From assembly GCA_013816615.1 (NCBI GenBank), contig JACDED010000036.1:1-34182 (forward strand): a stretch of DNA of 34,182 nt, read 5' to 3'. The notes under the pieces were generated by a model. That model was not told the origin of the DNA, ran no database searches, and worked only from the letters and a program-made list of their open reading frames with translations. Below are positions 21,670 through 30,805 of the stretch, in pieces. The stretch's first letter is position 1; the number at the start of each line of letters is the position of its first letter. A program made the translations under genes and the position numbers. This stretch comes from Bacteroidota bacterium. GTDB taxonomy: Bacteria; Bacteroidota; Bacteroidia; B-17B0; Aurantibacillaceae.

Positions 21670-24552
21670 TTGATGAAAAATTACCATAAGCTTATAATTA
21701 TTTTTTTCTTTTTCGGCGCACGATTGTTTTCGCAGGAATGGGTATTTGTTTTTACAAGTACGATTGTTAAGGACGATAAAGGCATTGGAGGTGCGAGCAT
21801 TAAACTTTATAATGGTTCCACTTTAGTTAAAGAAACAACATCTGATGCTGGTGGTGATTTTAAATTAGAAATCCCACCAAACGGTAATTATTCAATCATC
21901 ATAAGTAAACCAAATCATGTCACAAAAAAAGTAGCGGTTTCTACTTTAGATGTTCCTGCTGATACAAAAAATAAATCCTTTGCTCTTAAGATAGAATCCT
22001 TTTCATTATTCGAACCGCTTCCCGGAATTGATTATTCAGCTTTAAATCAACCACTTTTAAATATCGCCTATAACGGATCAAAAAAATCATTTAGTGATAA
22101 TGCTGCCTATACCGATCAAATGCTTGGAGTTTTAGGGCAGATAAAGGAACAGGAAAAAGCATTGATGAGAAAATATGATGCTGCTGTTGCACTTGCAGAC
22201 GGTGCATTTACAAAACAAGATTGGACAACCGCAAAAACAAATTATCAATTAGCCTTAACATTGTTGCCCGATAAAAAATATCCAAAAGAGAGATTAGCAT
22301 TAATAGATAAAATAATTAAAGAAGAAGAAGAAGCATTAAAGAAAGCAGAAGCAGATAAACTTGCTACTGATAAAGCAGCAAAAGACAAAGCGGCAGCTGA
22401 TAAATTAGCAGCTGAAAAAGCAGCAGCTGATAAAGTAGCGGCAGACGCTGCGGCTAAGGCTAAAGCAGAAGCAGATGCCAAGTCAAAAGCCGATGCAGAA
22501 GCGGCAGCAAAGAAAGCATCTGAAGAAGCTGCTGCTAAAGCGAAGGCAGATAAAGAAGCTGCGGAAGCTGCAGCAAAAGCAAAAACTGAGAAAGAAGCTG
22601 CTGATAAAAAAGCAGCCGAAGAAGCTGCGGCAAAATTAAAAGCAGATAAAGAGGCGGCAGACAAAGTAGCAAAAGAAAAAGCAGAAGCGGATACCAAAGC
22701 AAAAGCTGATGCAGCAGCTGCGGCTAAGAAAGCTGCTGAAGAAGCAGCCGCAAAAGTAAAAGCAGAAAAAGAAGCTGCGGATGCTGCTGCAAAAGCGAAA
22801 GCAGAAAAAGAAGCTGCTGATAAAAAAACAGCGGAAGAGGCAGCCGCCAAAGCGAAAGCTGAGAAAGACGCTGCTGATAAAGCAGCAAAAGAAAAAGTAG
22901 CTCAAGAAGCTAAGGCAAAAGCCGAAGCAGAAGCTATTGCGAAAAAGTCAGCCGAAGAAGCTGCACTAAAAGCAAAAGCAGAAAAAGAAGCCGCAGATAG
23001 ATCGGCGAAAGAAAAAGCTGATGCGGAATTAGCTGCAAAGAAAGCAGCTGATGAAGCGGCATTAAAAGCTAAAGCAGAAAAAGAAGCGGCTGATAAAGCT
23101 GAGAAAGAAAAAATAGCTGCAGAAGCAAAAGCTAAAGCAGAAAAAGATAACGCAGATAAAGCAGCAAAAGACAAAGCGGATGCAGAAGCTAAGGCGAAAG
23201 CAAATGCGGAAGCTCTCGCAAAAAAAGCAGCCGATGAAGCTGCACTAAAAGCAAAAGCAGAAAAAGAAGCGGCTGATAAAGCGGCCAAGGAAAAAGAAAA
23301 CGCTGATGCTGTTGCGAAAAAAACAGCGGATGAAGCTGCCGCAAAAGCTAAAGCAGAAAAAGAAGCAACAGAGTTTGCGGCAAGATCTAAAGCGGAAGCG
23401 GATAAAATTGCGAAAGAAAAAGTGGATGCTGAAGCAAAATTAAAAGCAGATAAAGAAGCAGCCGATAAATTAACAAAAGAAAAACAGAATGCAGATGCTG
23501 CAGCGAAAAAAGTTGCAGAAGAAGCTGCAGTCAAAGCAAAAGCCGAAAAGGAAGCAACCGAGCTTGCGGCAAAATCTAAAGTAGAAAAAGAAGCTGCCGA
23601 TAAAAAAGCTGCAGAAGCAACGGCTGCAAAAGAAAAAGCAGATAAGAACGCCGCAGATATCGCAGCAAAAGCTAAAGCAGAAACAGATAAACTTGCTGCC
23701 GAAAAGGATGCCAAAGCAAAAGCTGAAGCGGATAAACTTGCGGCTGAAAAAGCAACTAAGGATAAAGAAGCCGCCGATAAAGCCGTTAAAGAAAAGGCAG
23801 CGGCTGATAAATTAGCAGCTGAAAAAGATGCCAAAGCAAAAGCGGATGCAGATAAATTGGCTGCTGAAAAAGCAGCTAAAGAGAAAGAAGCTGCCGATAA
23901 GACCGCTAAAGACAAAGTTGCGGCGGATAAAATAGCCGCAGAAAAAGCAGCAATAGAAAAAGATAAGGCTGACCAATTAGCTGCTGAAAAAGCTGCTGAA
24001 GATAAAGCGAAGCTTAAAGCACAAAAAGAAAAAGAAGCGGCAGATAAAGATAAAGTTGATCAGTTAGCTGCTGAAAAAGCCGCAGCCGATAAAGCAAAAT
24101 TAAAAGCGCAGAAAGAAAAAGAAGCTATTGAAAAAGATAAGGCGGAACAATTAGCCTTAGAAAAAGCTGCTGAGGATAAAGCAAAATTAAAAGCACAAAA
24201 AGAAAAAGAAGCTGCAGAAAAAGATAAAGCAGATCAACTGGCCAAAGAAAAAGAAAAGGCTGATAAAGAAGCTGCTGCAAAATTAGCAAGAGAAGAAGAA
24301 GGAAGAAAAGCTAAGGAAGCAGAAGAAACTGAAAAAACAGAAGGAAAAAAAGGCAATGCAAAACATTCAATTGCCAACCAGATAGGAAAAGATTTTTATA
24401 AAGAAACTATTGTAAAAGCCGACGGTTATTTTAAAATGAAACGCTACGAAGAAGCAAAAAATGCCTACCAGGAAGCGCTTGACATGAGACCGGACGATGC
24501 TTATGCAAAAGGTAAATTAGACCAGATCTCAAAATTAATAGTGCCGAAATAA
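21670..24552 (+). CDS. Exported protein with a very long Ala/Lys/Glu helix between TPR-like ends
   Basis: This is a 960-aa protein with a signal peptide (KLIIIFFFFGARLFSQ). Residues about 25-105 are a carboxypeptidase-regulatory-like beta domain (KDDKGIGGASIKLYNG, then NGNYSIIISKPNHVTKK). A TPR-like pair (about 165-215, ADGAFTKQDWTTAKTNYQLAL) follows. Residues about 220-895 are almost only Ala, Lys, Glu and Asp, with no Pro or Gly until the end. Near the C-end of this part a 29-residue unit (DKAKLKAQKEKEA core) occurs three times. A final TPR (YFKMKRYEEAKNAYQEALDMRP) closes the protein. A single alpha-helix or coiled coil of the order of 100 nm is predicted. The TolA-like composition suggests a periplasmic or surface-spanning rod. 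The partner is unknown. Long antisense frames here are composition artefacts. Confidence 0.85.
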   Translation: MMKNYHKLIIIFFFFGARLFSQEWVFVFTSTIVKDDKGIGGASIKLYNGSTLVKETTSDAGGDFKLEIPPNGNYSIIISKPNHVTKKVAVSTLDVPADTKNKSFALKIESFSLFEPLPGIDYSALNQPLLNIAYNGSKKSFSDNAAYTDQMLGVLGQIKEQEKALMRKYDAAVALADGAFTKQDWTTAKTNYQLALTLLPDKKYPKERLALIDKIIKEEEEALKKAEADKLATDKAAKDKAAADKLAAEKAAADKVAADAAAKAKAEADAKSKADAEAAAKKASEEAAAKAKADKEAAEAAAKAKTEKEAADKKAAEEAAAKLKADKEAADKVAKEKAEADTKAKADAAAAAKKAAEEAAAKVKAEKEAADAAAKAKAEKEAADKKTAEEAAAKAKAEKDAADKAAKEKVAQEAKAKAEAEAIAKKSAEEAALKAKAEKEAADRSAKEKADAELAAKKAADEAALKAKAEKEAADKAEKEKIAAEAKAKAEKDNADKAAKDKADAEAKAKANAEALAKKAADEAALKAKAEKEAADKAAKEKENADAVAKKTADEAAAKAKAEKEATEFAARSKAEADKIAKEKVDAEAKLKADKEAADKLTKEKQNADAAAKKVAEEAAVKAKAEKEATELAAKSKVEKEAADKKAAEATAAKEKADKNAADIAAKAKAETDKLAAEKDAKAKAEADKLAAEKATKDKEAADKAVKEKAAADKLAAEKDAKAKADADKLAAEKAAKEKEAADKTAKDKVAADKIAAEKAAIEKDKADQLAAEKAAEDKAKLKAQKEKEAADKDKVDQLAAEKAAADKAKLKAQKEKEAIEKDKAEQLALEKAAEDKAKLKAQKEKEAAEKDKADQLAKEKEKADKEAAAKLAREEEGRKAKEAEETEKTEGKKGNAKHSIANQIGKDFYKETIVKADGYFKMKRYEEAKNAYQEALDMRPDDAYAKGKLDQISKLIVPK

Positions 24553-24558
24553 TTGGAA

Positions 24559-25110
24559 CTATTTTGAAAGGTTTACCAATTCGAAAAATGCTTTTTTATA
24601 TGTTTCAGAAACGGGAATAAATAATTCTTTTATTTTTATCCTGTCGCGCTCTATCGAGTCTATTTTATCTAAAGCTAACATAAACGATTTATGTACCCTG
24701 CATAAAATAGTTGCTGGAATTTCCTGTTCAAGATCTTTAAATGTTTGCAGCGTCATTATTTTTTTATTCGTGCAATGAATTCGCCTGTAATCCCTCATAC
24801 CCTCGATATAAATTATTTCGTTTAAAAATATTTTCTCCAAACGATACTCTGTTTTAATAAAAATAAATTTTTTATCCGGTACTCTCTCTTCTTTTCCGAA
24901 ATTGCTTTGAAATTTATTTACTGCCTGTAAAAAACGCTCATAGGTAAAAGACTTTAATAAATAATCAGTCACGTTTAATTCATAACCTTTTAATGCGTAT
25001 TCATCATAAGCTGTTGTAATAATAACAGCATAAAGATATGTCTCTGCAAAACCCCGCTTTCGTTCTGCAAGATCTTCTAATTCCCTATGAACTTTAATCC
25101 TTAAACATTG
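24559..25110 (-). pseudogene. 5'-truncated LytTR response regulator
   Basis: The frame open from 25110 reads ELEDLAERKRG, then VIITTAYDEYALKGYELN and VTDYLLKSFTYERFLQAV (the last third of a receiver), then an intact LytTR domain (YRLEKIFLNEIIYIEGMRDY, then CRVHKSFMLALDKI). The first two thirds of the receiver, including the phospho-acceptor Asp, are missing, and no ATG is available. A GTG at 24970-24972 could start a 137-aa DNA-binding-only product. A decayed regulator is more likely, although a phosphorylation-independent LytTR protein cannot be excluded. It converges on the helical-protein gene, with 6 bp between stops. Confidence 0.7.
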
Positions 25111-25142
25111 TTATCTTAGCAATAACTAATATTATTTAAATT

Positions 25143-25553
25143 ATGAAACGTACAGCAAAAGCACATTGGGAAGGAAACCTGAAAGAAGGCAAAGGAAATT
25201 TAAGTTCACAAAGCGGAATTTTAAATAATACCAATTACAGTTTTAAAACCCGGTTTGAAGGTGATCCCGGAACTAATCCTGAAGAATTATTAGCAGCAGC
25301 TCATGCAGGTTGCTTTACAATGGCTGTGAGTGGTGCGATCACCAAAAAAGGATTCACCCCTACTTCATTAGATACAGAAGCTACAGTTACGATGGAAGAA
25401 CTAACAATAACAGGAGTTCATTTAAACATTAAAGGTTCGGTACCGGGCTTAACTACCGAAGAATTTGAAGCTATTACAAAAGACGCTGAAAAAAACTGTG
25501 TGATCTCAAGAGCACTAAGCGTGAAAATTACTTCCGAAGCTCATTTTTCATAA
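25143..25553 (+). CDS. OsmC family peroxiredoxin
   Basis: This 136-aa OsmC/Ohr-type thiol peroxidase reduces organic hydroperoxides. The two catalytic cysteines are C57 (AHAGCFTMAVS) and C119 (KNCVISRALS), with the EELLAAAH helix before the first. The N-terminal AHWEGNLKEGKG matches OsmC rather than Ohr. The length is normal. It is monocistronic, with a terminator 27 bp after the stop. No redox regulator is nearby. Confidence 0.93.
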   Translation: MKRTAKAHWEGNLKEGKGNLSSQSGILNNTNYSFKTRFEGDPGTNPEELLAAAHAGCFTMAVSGAITKKGFTPTSLDTEATVTMEELTITGVHLNIKGSVPGLTTEEFEAITKDAEKNCVISRALSVKITSEAHFS

Positions 25554-25579
25554 ACAGAAATTACCCTTAATTATAAACT

Positions 25580-25616
25580 AAAGCCTCATGCATTTTGTAT
25601 GGGGCTTTTATTTTTT
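25580..25616 (+). terminator. Rho-independent terminator of the OsmC gene
   Basis: AAAGCCTCAT (25580-25589) pairs with ATGGGGCTTT (25599-25608) with one T-G pair and a 9-nt loop. A T-rich tract follows to 25616. Confidence 0.8.
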
Positions 25617-25682
25617 ACCGATCCAAAAAATGGAACTATAGTTTTCAACCTTTAAAATGTTGATAATTGTAAGGTCAGTTGT

Positions 25683-25713
25683 TTTGAAAAACCTTTTTGA
25701 TGTTATAGATTTA
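25683..25713 (+). promoter_or_regulatory. Promoter of the small basic protein gene
   Basis: TTTG at 25683-25686, a 19-bp spacer and TAGATTTA at 25706-25713 match all but the last base. The predicted start near 25720 lies inside the longer reading of the next ORF, and so supports the shorter start at 25735. Confidence 0.5.
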
Positions 25714-25734
25714 TTAAAACTAAATCTCCCATAT

Positions 25735-25905
25735 ATGATCAAGCGCAACTCGAAGGACCAAAAGCCTGTTCTTAAAACAAAAGAAGGAAAAGTTCAACAT
25801 GAAACAAGCTCATCTGTCAAATCAAATAAAAATACAAAGGCAGGTTTTGTTGCATCGCTTATCAATAATGATCCTGATAACAACCTTGTATATTTATACT
25901 GGTAA
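25735..25905 (+). CDS. Hypothetical 56-aa basic protein
   Basis: This 56-aa protein begins MIKRNSKDQKPVLK and is Lys/Ser-rich, with a hydrophobic C-terminus (GFVASLINNDPDNNLVYLYW). The in-frame upstream start at 25657 precedes the predicted promoter and is not favoured. There is no signal peptide and no recognised family. It ends 21 bp before the convergent gene at 25927. Confidence 0.5.
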   Translation: MIKRNSKDQKPVLKTKEGKVQHETSSSVKSNKNTKAGFVASLINNDPDNNLVYLYW

Positions 25906-25926
25906 TCCATTCTTAATTAAAAAAAA

Positions 25927-26271
25927 CTAAGCCGCTACCCTGTAAGATGCAGCGTAATGCTTTCTTACTCTTATTTCATTATATGATTCCCTGATAGAAT
26001 CAAACAATTGTTTTGTTTCGCTCATCTTATTTTCAAAAATGGTTTTATGACGAGGCGTAAATCTTACGCCTAAATACTCATTCAATAACCAATTCGTAGC
26101 ATCTATTGATTCCTTAAACCTTTCTGAATCTTTTAAAGGACGAATTAATTTTAATACCTCACGCGAATACGCCATAAACTGAATGTAAGCATACGAACCG
26201 CCATTTTCATTTTCATACTTAATATTTTCTATCATATTAAAATACGCTTCTACTTTTTTAGGTGTTTTCAT
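25927..26271 (-). CDS. Hypothetical 114-aa helical protein
   Basis: This 114-aa protein is predicted to be mostly helical and soluble (KVEAYFNMIENIKYENENGG, then EVLKLIRPLKDSERFKESID and FENKMSETKQLFDSIRES). Its upstream region has an inverted repeat ATACTAC (26287-26293) / GTAGTAT (26333-26339). No family is recognised. Even codon composition and a clean start support a real gene. Confidence 0.6.
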   Translation of the reverse strand: MKTPKKVEAYFNMIENIKYENENGGSYAYIQFMAYSREVLKLIRPLKDSERFKESIDATNWLLNEYLGVRFTPRHKTIFENKMSETKQLFDSIRESYNEIRVRKHYAASYRVAA

Positions 26272-26367
26272 AATTTTAGTTTTTTGATACTACTAAATTA
26301 CTACATAAAATAGTTGTGTTTTGCTACGATTTGTAGTATTAACAAAAATAATAAAATGGGAAAGCAA

Positions 26368-28563
26368 TTAAGCAATAACGGGCTTCGCAGGCGAACGTTC
26401 TACCATTAAGCAAAGCACTTCGAGCTCAAAAATTATCTTTTCAAGTTCTACTTTAACAAATTGAAGCTCCTTATTTTCGTCAAAAACGGTTGACCTTAAA
26501 GTTTCTTTTACCACATTAAAATCGGGTAAGGTGGGTGCGTTTTCTTTTATCAACGCATTTGCTGCTAACCAATCAAACAACAGATCTATTTCCTTTACAA
26601 AGTTATTTATTTCGGTTACAGTTTGCACAAGATTATTTTGTTCCATAGCCATTGCAACAGAAGTTATCTCGCGCGCAATACGAATATTCACGCCTACAAT
26701 AGCAAAATTAAGATCAACCGACTCTCTTACAGATTCGGGCTCTTCAAACATCCTTTGCACACAGGCAAACAAACTATTATTTGCCGCTTCTGCCGAGTTT
26801 CGGTATTTATACCAGTTATATTTCGATTCTTTATTAAAGTACTTTAATGTTTGTACTAAATATGTTTTATTCTGTAGTAAGGCGTTTGATAATAAAGTTG
26901 GAAATCTTTCTTTCTCCCACATTGGCCAAAAAATATAACCCGCAAGCAATGCCAAAACAGATCCTATTAATGTTGAAAGCACACGCCAGCCAATTAATTG
27001 CATAGATGATTGTTGCGAAAGCTGCATTAATATTACCATCATAATGGTTACAAAAAATACACCGACCTTATAATTGTTCCGTAAAAAATAAGCAACAAAA
27101 AACGAAACAAAAATCAACAAAATAACAAAGGCCTGGTGCGGCACTGGTAACAACATTATTATTCCACCAACAATAATTCCTAAAACGGTACCCACAACCC
27201 TTTCAATTCCTTTTTTTCGCGTGGCACCATAATAAGGTTGTATCACAATTATTATTGTTAAAGGAATCCATTGCCCATGATCTATATTAAAGAATTTAAA
27301 AACAAAAACACCAATAGATAGAACAAATGCAACACGCAAGGCATACTTAAATTGCTCTGAATTTACATGCGTTAATTCTTTTATCAATTCAACAACAGCC
27401 CTTGGCTTTAAACCTGCTAAAAAATTATTGATAGATAATTTATAGTTCTCTAAATAATCACTTTTTTTAAAATTTAATTTTTCTTCTATCTGCAAAATAC
27501 TTTGCTGCAAATAACCATACGCTTTATAAAGTGTTTCAATAAAATGTTGCAAAACACTTTTTTCTTTTTCTGAAAGCTGAAGATCTTTACTTGCCTCTTT
27601 AAATAATTCAATAGCAACCTCGCAACGCTTCACTCTAACTTTTGCCAGCGTAAGATCATCGGCCCTGAAAGTAAAAATAACAATGGCCATACGTGCGCTG
27701 GCTTGTCCATAGGCAGATAATGTTTTATATAATACCGAATCTTTTACATCTTTAAATGCCGGGCCATTTAAAACTTCCAGTTCTTCATACATCACATTTA
27801 AAGAGGCACCAAATAAAGCAGAGGTTCTTCTCAACTCCATCATCATATCATAATGCTGCGCTTTTAAACGTGTTTTTTTTCGACGCGAAAAAAGATCAAT
27901 AGAGTGGTTGATCACTTTTCTAACGGCCATTTCTTTTTCTGTAATTTTAGAATGATCGTTCTTTGTTTCTGACGATTGATGCAAAATAATTGTATCCAAC
28001 AGGTCTGTATTGGCCTGCCAGATCTTAGCAACAGATCGACGTACCGGACTTGAAGGCTTAAACGGAAAAGAAGCTACGGTGATTAATATCGACCACGCCG
28101 CACCTATCAATAAATAAATGCCACAATCTATTGCTTTATCAAAAGGTAAAGGATATGCCAATCCAAATAAAAAGAAGAAGCCAACTGCCACACCAATGTT
28201 TGAGCCATAGTCGCTCCAGTTTCTTATTAATGCAGCAAACATGCCAATTAAAAACATCATTAAAATTGATAGTGTAATGGAGGATGAAACACCCATACCT
28301 AATAAAGCTGCAAAGAACATTAATCCGGCTTCAACACTTTGAATGATGATCTTTTTATAATGCGGTCCGCGATAATCAATTAAGGCTAACATGTAAGCGC
28401 CAAAAGCGGCCCAAATAACTTCAAACGAAAACCCTTTGTAAATTGGAATTATTATTAAAGGAACATTTAAAGCCAACACCACCCTAAATGCCCAGCTGAT
28501 AGTTGGCTCAAAATACTCTTGCCTTACAATACTGTTTATTTTTTTTATGGGTTGAAAGCGCAT
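26368..28563 (-). CDS. FUSC family membrane protein (YccS/YhfK-like transporter)
   Basis: This 731-aa inner-membrane protein has the duplicated FUSC layout. There are about six N-terminal membrane helices (residues 25-165, FRVVLALNVPLIIIPIYKG), a long soluble helical middle (about 170-395), a second set of six helices (about 400-525, ALRVAFVLSIGVFVFKFF then QWIPLTIIIVIQPYYGATRKKGIERVVGT) and a helical C-terminal part. The GxxxRxxGTxxG motif is characteristic of FUSC and aromatic-acid exporters. Export of aromatic acids or other toxic anions is the family expectation, and the substrate is unknown. A partial -7 element, TAACTTTA on the minus strand (28580-28587), lies just upstream. Confidence 0.9.
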   Translation of the reverse strand: MRFQPIKKINSIVRQEYFEPTISWAFRVVLALNVPLIIIPIYKGFSFEVIWAAFGAYMLALIDYRGPHYKKIIIQSVEAGLMFFAALLGMGVSSSITLSILMMFLIGMFAALIRNWSDYGSNIGVAVGFFFLFGLAYPLPFDKAIDCGIYLLIGAAWSILITVASFPFKPSSPVRRSVAKIWQANTDLLDTIILHQSSETKNDHSKITEKEMAVRKVINHSIDLFSRRKKTRLKAQHYDMMMELRRTSALFGASLNVMYEELEVLNGPAFKDVKDSVLYKTLSAYGQASARMAIVIFTFRADDLTLAKVRVKRCEVAIELFKEASKDLQLSEKEKSVLQHFIETLYKAYGYLQQSILQIEEKLNFKKSDYLENYKLSINNFLAGLKPRAVVELIKELTHVNSEQFKYALRVAFVLSIGVFVFKFFNIDHGQWIPLTIIIVIQPYYGATRKKGIERVVGTVLGIIVGGIIMLLPVPHQAFVILLIFVSFFVAYFLRNNYKVGVFFVTIMMVILMQLSQQSSMQLIGWRVLSTLIGSVLALLAGYIFWPMWEKERFPTLLSNALLQNKTYLVQTLKYFNKESKYNWYKYRNSAEAANNSLFACVQRMFEEPESVRESVDLNFAIVGVNIRIAREITSVAMAMEQNNLVQTVTEINNFVKEIDLLFDWLAANALIKENAPTLPDFNVVKETLRSTVFDENKELQFVKVELEKIIFELEVLCLMVERSPAKPVIA

Positions 28564-28668
28564 TTAAATTATTAAAGCATAAAGTTACCAAGACAAATTT
28601 AAACTGGCTTAATTAAATTTTTATTTAGCGTTTTTTAATTTTTTTCTTCCCTAAATTAATTTTTATAC

Positions 28669-28776
28669 CGTGCGTTAGCGATTGCAATGAAAATCCTTTT
28701 TGAGCGTCGACCTGCCAAAAGGCAGAGTTGCGAACAAAAAGATTGAAGTGGAAAGCGCGGGCCGAAGGCAACGCCC
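28669..28776. repeat. Structured intergenic repeat upstream of the cyanophycin cluster
   Basis: This G+C-richer block in an AT-rich gap contains the hairpin CTGCC-AAAA-GGCAG (28712-28725). Outside it lie ATCCTTTTTG and CAAAAAGATT, which pair imperfectly around that hairpin. GATTGCAATGAAAATC and GATTGAAGTGGAAAGC are direct imperfect repeats. It ends in GGGCCGAAGGCAACGCCC. Its style is that of interspersed elements I recall from Bacteroidota genomes. It has no coding frame. Confidence 0.6.
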
Positions 28777-28845
28777 AAAATTTGATTAATATTTCTCTTT
28801 AAATATTTTACTTCTTTAAATTATTTATTTTATACCTTTACACTA

Positions 28846-29778
28846 ATGAGAAAATTTGCAATTGCCATACACGGCGGCGCCGGAACAATTTTACGTTCAA
28901 GCATGTCTGCCGAAAGAGAATTAACTTACCGTAAAGCCTTAGAAGAAGCCATCCTTGCAGGAGAAGCGGTATTAATGAAAAATGGCAGAAGTATAGATGC
29001 CGTTGAAGCTGCTATAGTTTCGCTGGAAGATAATCCATTGTTTAACGCTGGCAAAGGTTCTGTATTTACACATGACGGCAAGAATGAAATGGATGCATCT
29101 ATCATGAATGGAAAAGATCTTATGGCAGGCGCTGTTGCAGGAGTTCAGAATATTAAAAATCCAATTCGCCTCGCAAGAGCTGTGATGGAAAAATCTGAAC
29201 ATGTTTTTATGGCAGGATTAGGGGCACAAGAATTTGCGAAAAAAATAAATGCAGAATTTATGCCGGATGATTATTTTTTCGTTCAACATCGCTTTGATCA
29301 ATTACAGGAAGCGAAAAAAAGTGACACTATGGTATTAGATCATACTGTTGACAAAGAAAAGAAATTCGGAACAGTTGGCGCTGTTGCTATTGATGCGCAC
29401 GGCAATTTAGCTGCGGGCACAAGTACCGGCGGCATGACCAACAAAAAACATGGTCGCGTTGGTGATACACCAATTATAGGATCAGGAACTTATGCCAATA
29501 ATAAAACCTGCGCTATTTCATGTACAGGGCATGGCGAATTTTTTATTCGCTCGGTTGTTGCTTATGATATTTCGTGTTTAATGGAGTACAAAGGCCTAAC
29601 ATTAAAAAAAGCCTGCGATATTGTTGTGATGGATAAACTTGTGAAGATTGGTGGCGAAGGAGGCTTAATTGCAATAGATGCAAAAGGAAATATTGAATTG
29701 CCTTATAATTCGGAAGGCATGTACCGCGCTTCTAAAAAACAAGACGAAGAATTATATATTGGAATTTATAAAGATTAA
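28846..29778 (+). CDS. Isoaspartyl peptidase / L-asparaginase (Ntn hydrolase)
   Basis: This 310-aa precursor is a plant-type asparaginase. It should cleave itself between G175 and T176 (KKFGTVGAVA), leaving T176 as the catalytic nucleophile of the beta subunit. Other family marks are IHGGAGT at the start, NAGKGSVFTHDG, MDASIM, GTSTGGMTNK and GDTPIIGSGTYA. It hydrolyses beta-aspartyl dipeptides and asparagine. Next to cyanophycinase and cyanophycin synthetase, the natural substrate is very probably beta-Asp-Arg, giving Asp and Arg. There is no signal peptide, so it is cytoplasmic. It converges on the cyanophycinase gene with a 4-bp gap. Confidence 0.93.
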   Translation: MRKFAIAIHGGAGTILRSSMSAERELTYRKALEEAILAGEAVLMKNGRSIDAVEAAIVSLEDNPLFNAGKGSVFTHDGKNEMDASIMNGKDLMAGAVAGVQNIKNPIRLARAVMEKSEHVFMAGLGAQEFAKKINAEFMPDDYFFVQHRFDQLQEAKKSDTMVLDHTVDKEKKFGTVGAVAIDAHGNLAAGTSTGGMTNKKHGRVGDTPIIGSGTYANNKTCAISCTGHGEFFIRSVVAYDISCLMEYKGLTLKKACDIVVMDKLVKIGGEGGLIAIDAKGNIELPYNSEGMYRASKKQDEELYIGIYKD

Positions 29779-29789
29779 AATTTTAATCT
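29772..29789. repeat. 18-bp perfect palindrome across two stop codons
   Basis: AGATTAAAATTTTAATCT is its own reverse complement. It contains the TAA of the isoaspartyl peptidase gene (29776-29778) and the TAA of the convergent cyanophycinase gene (29783-29785). It resembles the palindrome at 10070-10097. A weak bidirectional terminator is possible. Confidence 0.6.
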
Positions 29790-30661
29790 ACCATTTTTAC
29801 AGGGCGATCGTGTAGTACTAATTTTTTTAGCTTCAGATCAAAATGATCACCAAACGACATAACGTGTACCGTTAAGTTTTCTATAGAAACAGGCTCACCC
29901 ATTTGCACTTCGAAGATATTTGTGCGACCCATGTTGGTTCCATCTACTAATATTACAAGTCCGGAACCAATGGCTTCCATATCATTACCATCTTTAATCA
30001 GTAATCCTGTATCTTCCCCTAAACCAATTCCAATATTAATTGGGTTGCTTGCGCAGGCATACATTAAACGGCCAATACGGCCACGTTGTACAAAGTGCGT
30101 ATCAATAATTACGTTATTAATAAATCCTAAGCCTCCGGTAATTTTCACTTCGCCTTTTAATAAAGCTTCACTGCTACTCCCTTGATAGATCATATTATTA
30201 GAGCTCGCTGCTGCACCTGCAGAAGTTCCGGCAATAATAAAATTTTCATTCTCGTAACGGTCTAACAACATGTGATGAAAAGGTGTTCCACCATAAATAG
30301 AAGTTAATTTTAATTGATCGCCACCGGTAAAAATAACTACATCTGCCTTTTTTAATCTTTCTATATTCTCCGGCGCATTCGCTTCTTGTCTTGTACGAAT
30401 ATCAAGAATAGCAACGTCCTGTATATTTAATGATTGAAATGCTTTTACATACTCAGCGCCAACTTCTTGCGGTATACTGCTGGCCGTTGTAATAATTTCT
30501 ATACGTGATAGATTTTGTTTTGCCGATTCAGTACTGATGCGTTTTAAAATTCCACGCTCAAAAAATTTAAGATTAACAGGTAGATCTGCCTGGGCCACAA
30601 AATGACTTCCTTTATCTACAGAACCCCCTATTATTATTAGTTTACCTTTTGGTGCACCCAT
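29783..30661 (-). CDS. cphB: Cyanophycinase
   Basis: This 292-aa serine exopeptidase of the S51 family degrades cyanophycin to beta-Asp-Arg dipeptides. The nucleophile is S147 (IAGTSAGAAASS). The GGDQLKLT loop and IDTHFVQRGRIGRL are characteristic, as is the N-terminal LIIIGGSVDKG. There is no signal peptide, so it acts on intracellular granules. It is divergent from cphA (144-bp gap) and convergent with the isoaspartyl peptidase gene, so its expression can be opposed to that of the synthetase. Confidence 0.95.
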   Translation of the reverse strand: MGAPKGKLIIIGGSVDKGSHFVAQADLPVNLKFFERGILKRISTESAKQNLSRIEIITTASSIPQEVGAEYVKAFQSLNIQDVAILDIRTRQEANAPENIERLKKADVVIFTGGDQLKLTSIYGGTPFHHMLLDRYENENFIIAGTSAGAAASSNNMIYQGSSSEALLKGEVKITGGLGFINNVIIDTHFVQRGRIGRLMYACASNPINIGIGLGEDTGLLIKDGNDMEAIGSGLVILVDGTNMGRTNIFEVQMGEPVSIENLTVHVMSFGDHFDLKLKKLVLHDRPVKMVD

Positions 30662-30681
30662 GTTTATTTTTTGATGATATA

Positions 30682-30689
30682 CAAAACTA
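30682..30689 (-). promoter_or_regulatory. -7 element of the cyanophycinase gene
   Basis: Read on the minus strand, TAGTTTTG is a perfect TAnnTTTG, about 20 bp before the cphB start. No TTG lies at the expected -33 distance. The 144-bp gap must hold both divergent cphB and cphA promoters. No clear element is seen for cphA. Confidence 0.4.
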
Positions 30690-30805
30690 CCTTTTTATCA
30701 AACAATTGACGCCTTTTTATGTTTCATTTATCATGTTATTTTAAACACTTAGTTGTTTAAATAAAAAACAAATAGTATTTTCAAGAAATTGCAAAACCGA
30801 ACCGA

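Noticed and set aside
22245-23915. Long antisense reading frames (201 and 337 aa, Ala/Ser/Phe-rich) opposite the helical protein
   Set aside because: They follow from GCN and AAA/GAA codons on the plus strand, which give stop-free reverse complements. There is no start context, domain or natural composition.
28669-28776. A structured RNA or riboswitch for the isoaspartyl peptidase gene
   Set aside because: No known riboswitch core is recognised and its style matches dispersed repeats. It also ends 70 bp before the gene, behind AT-rich DNA.
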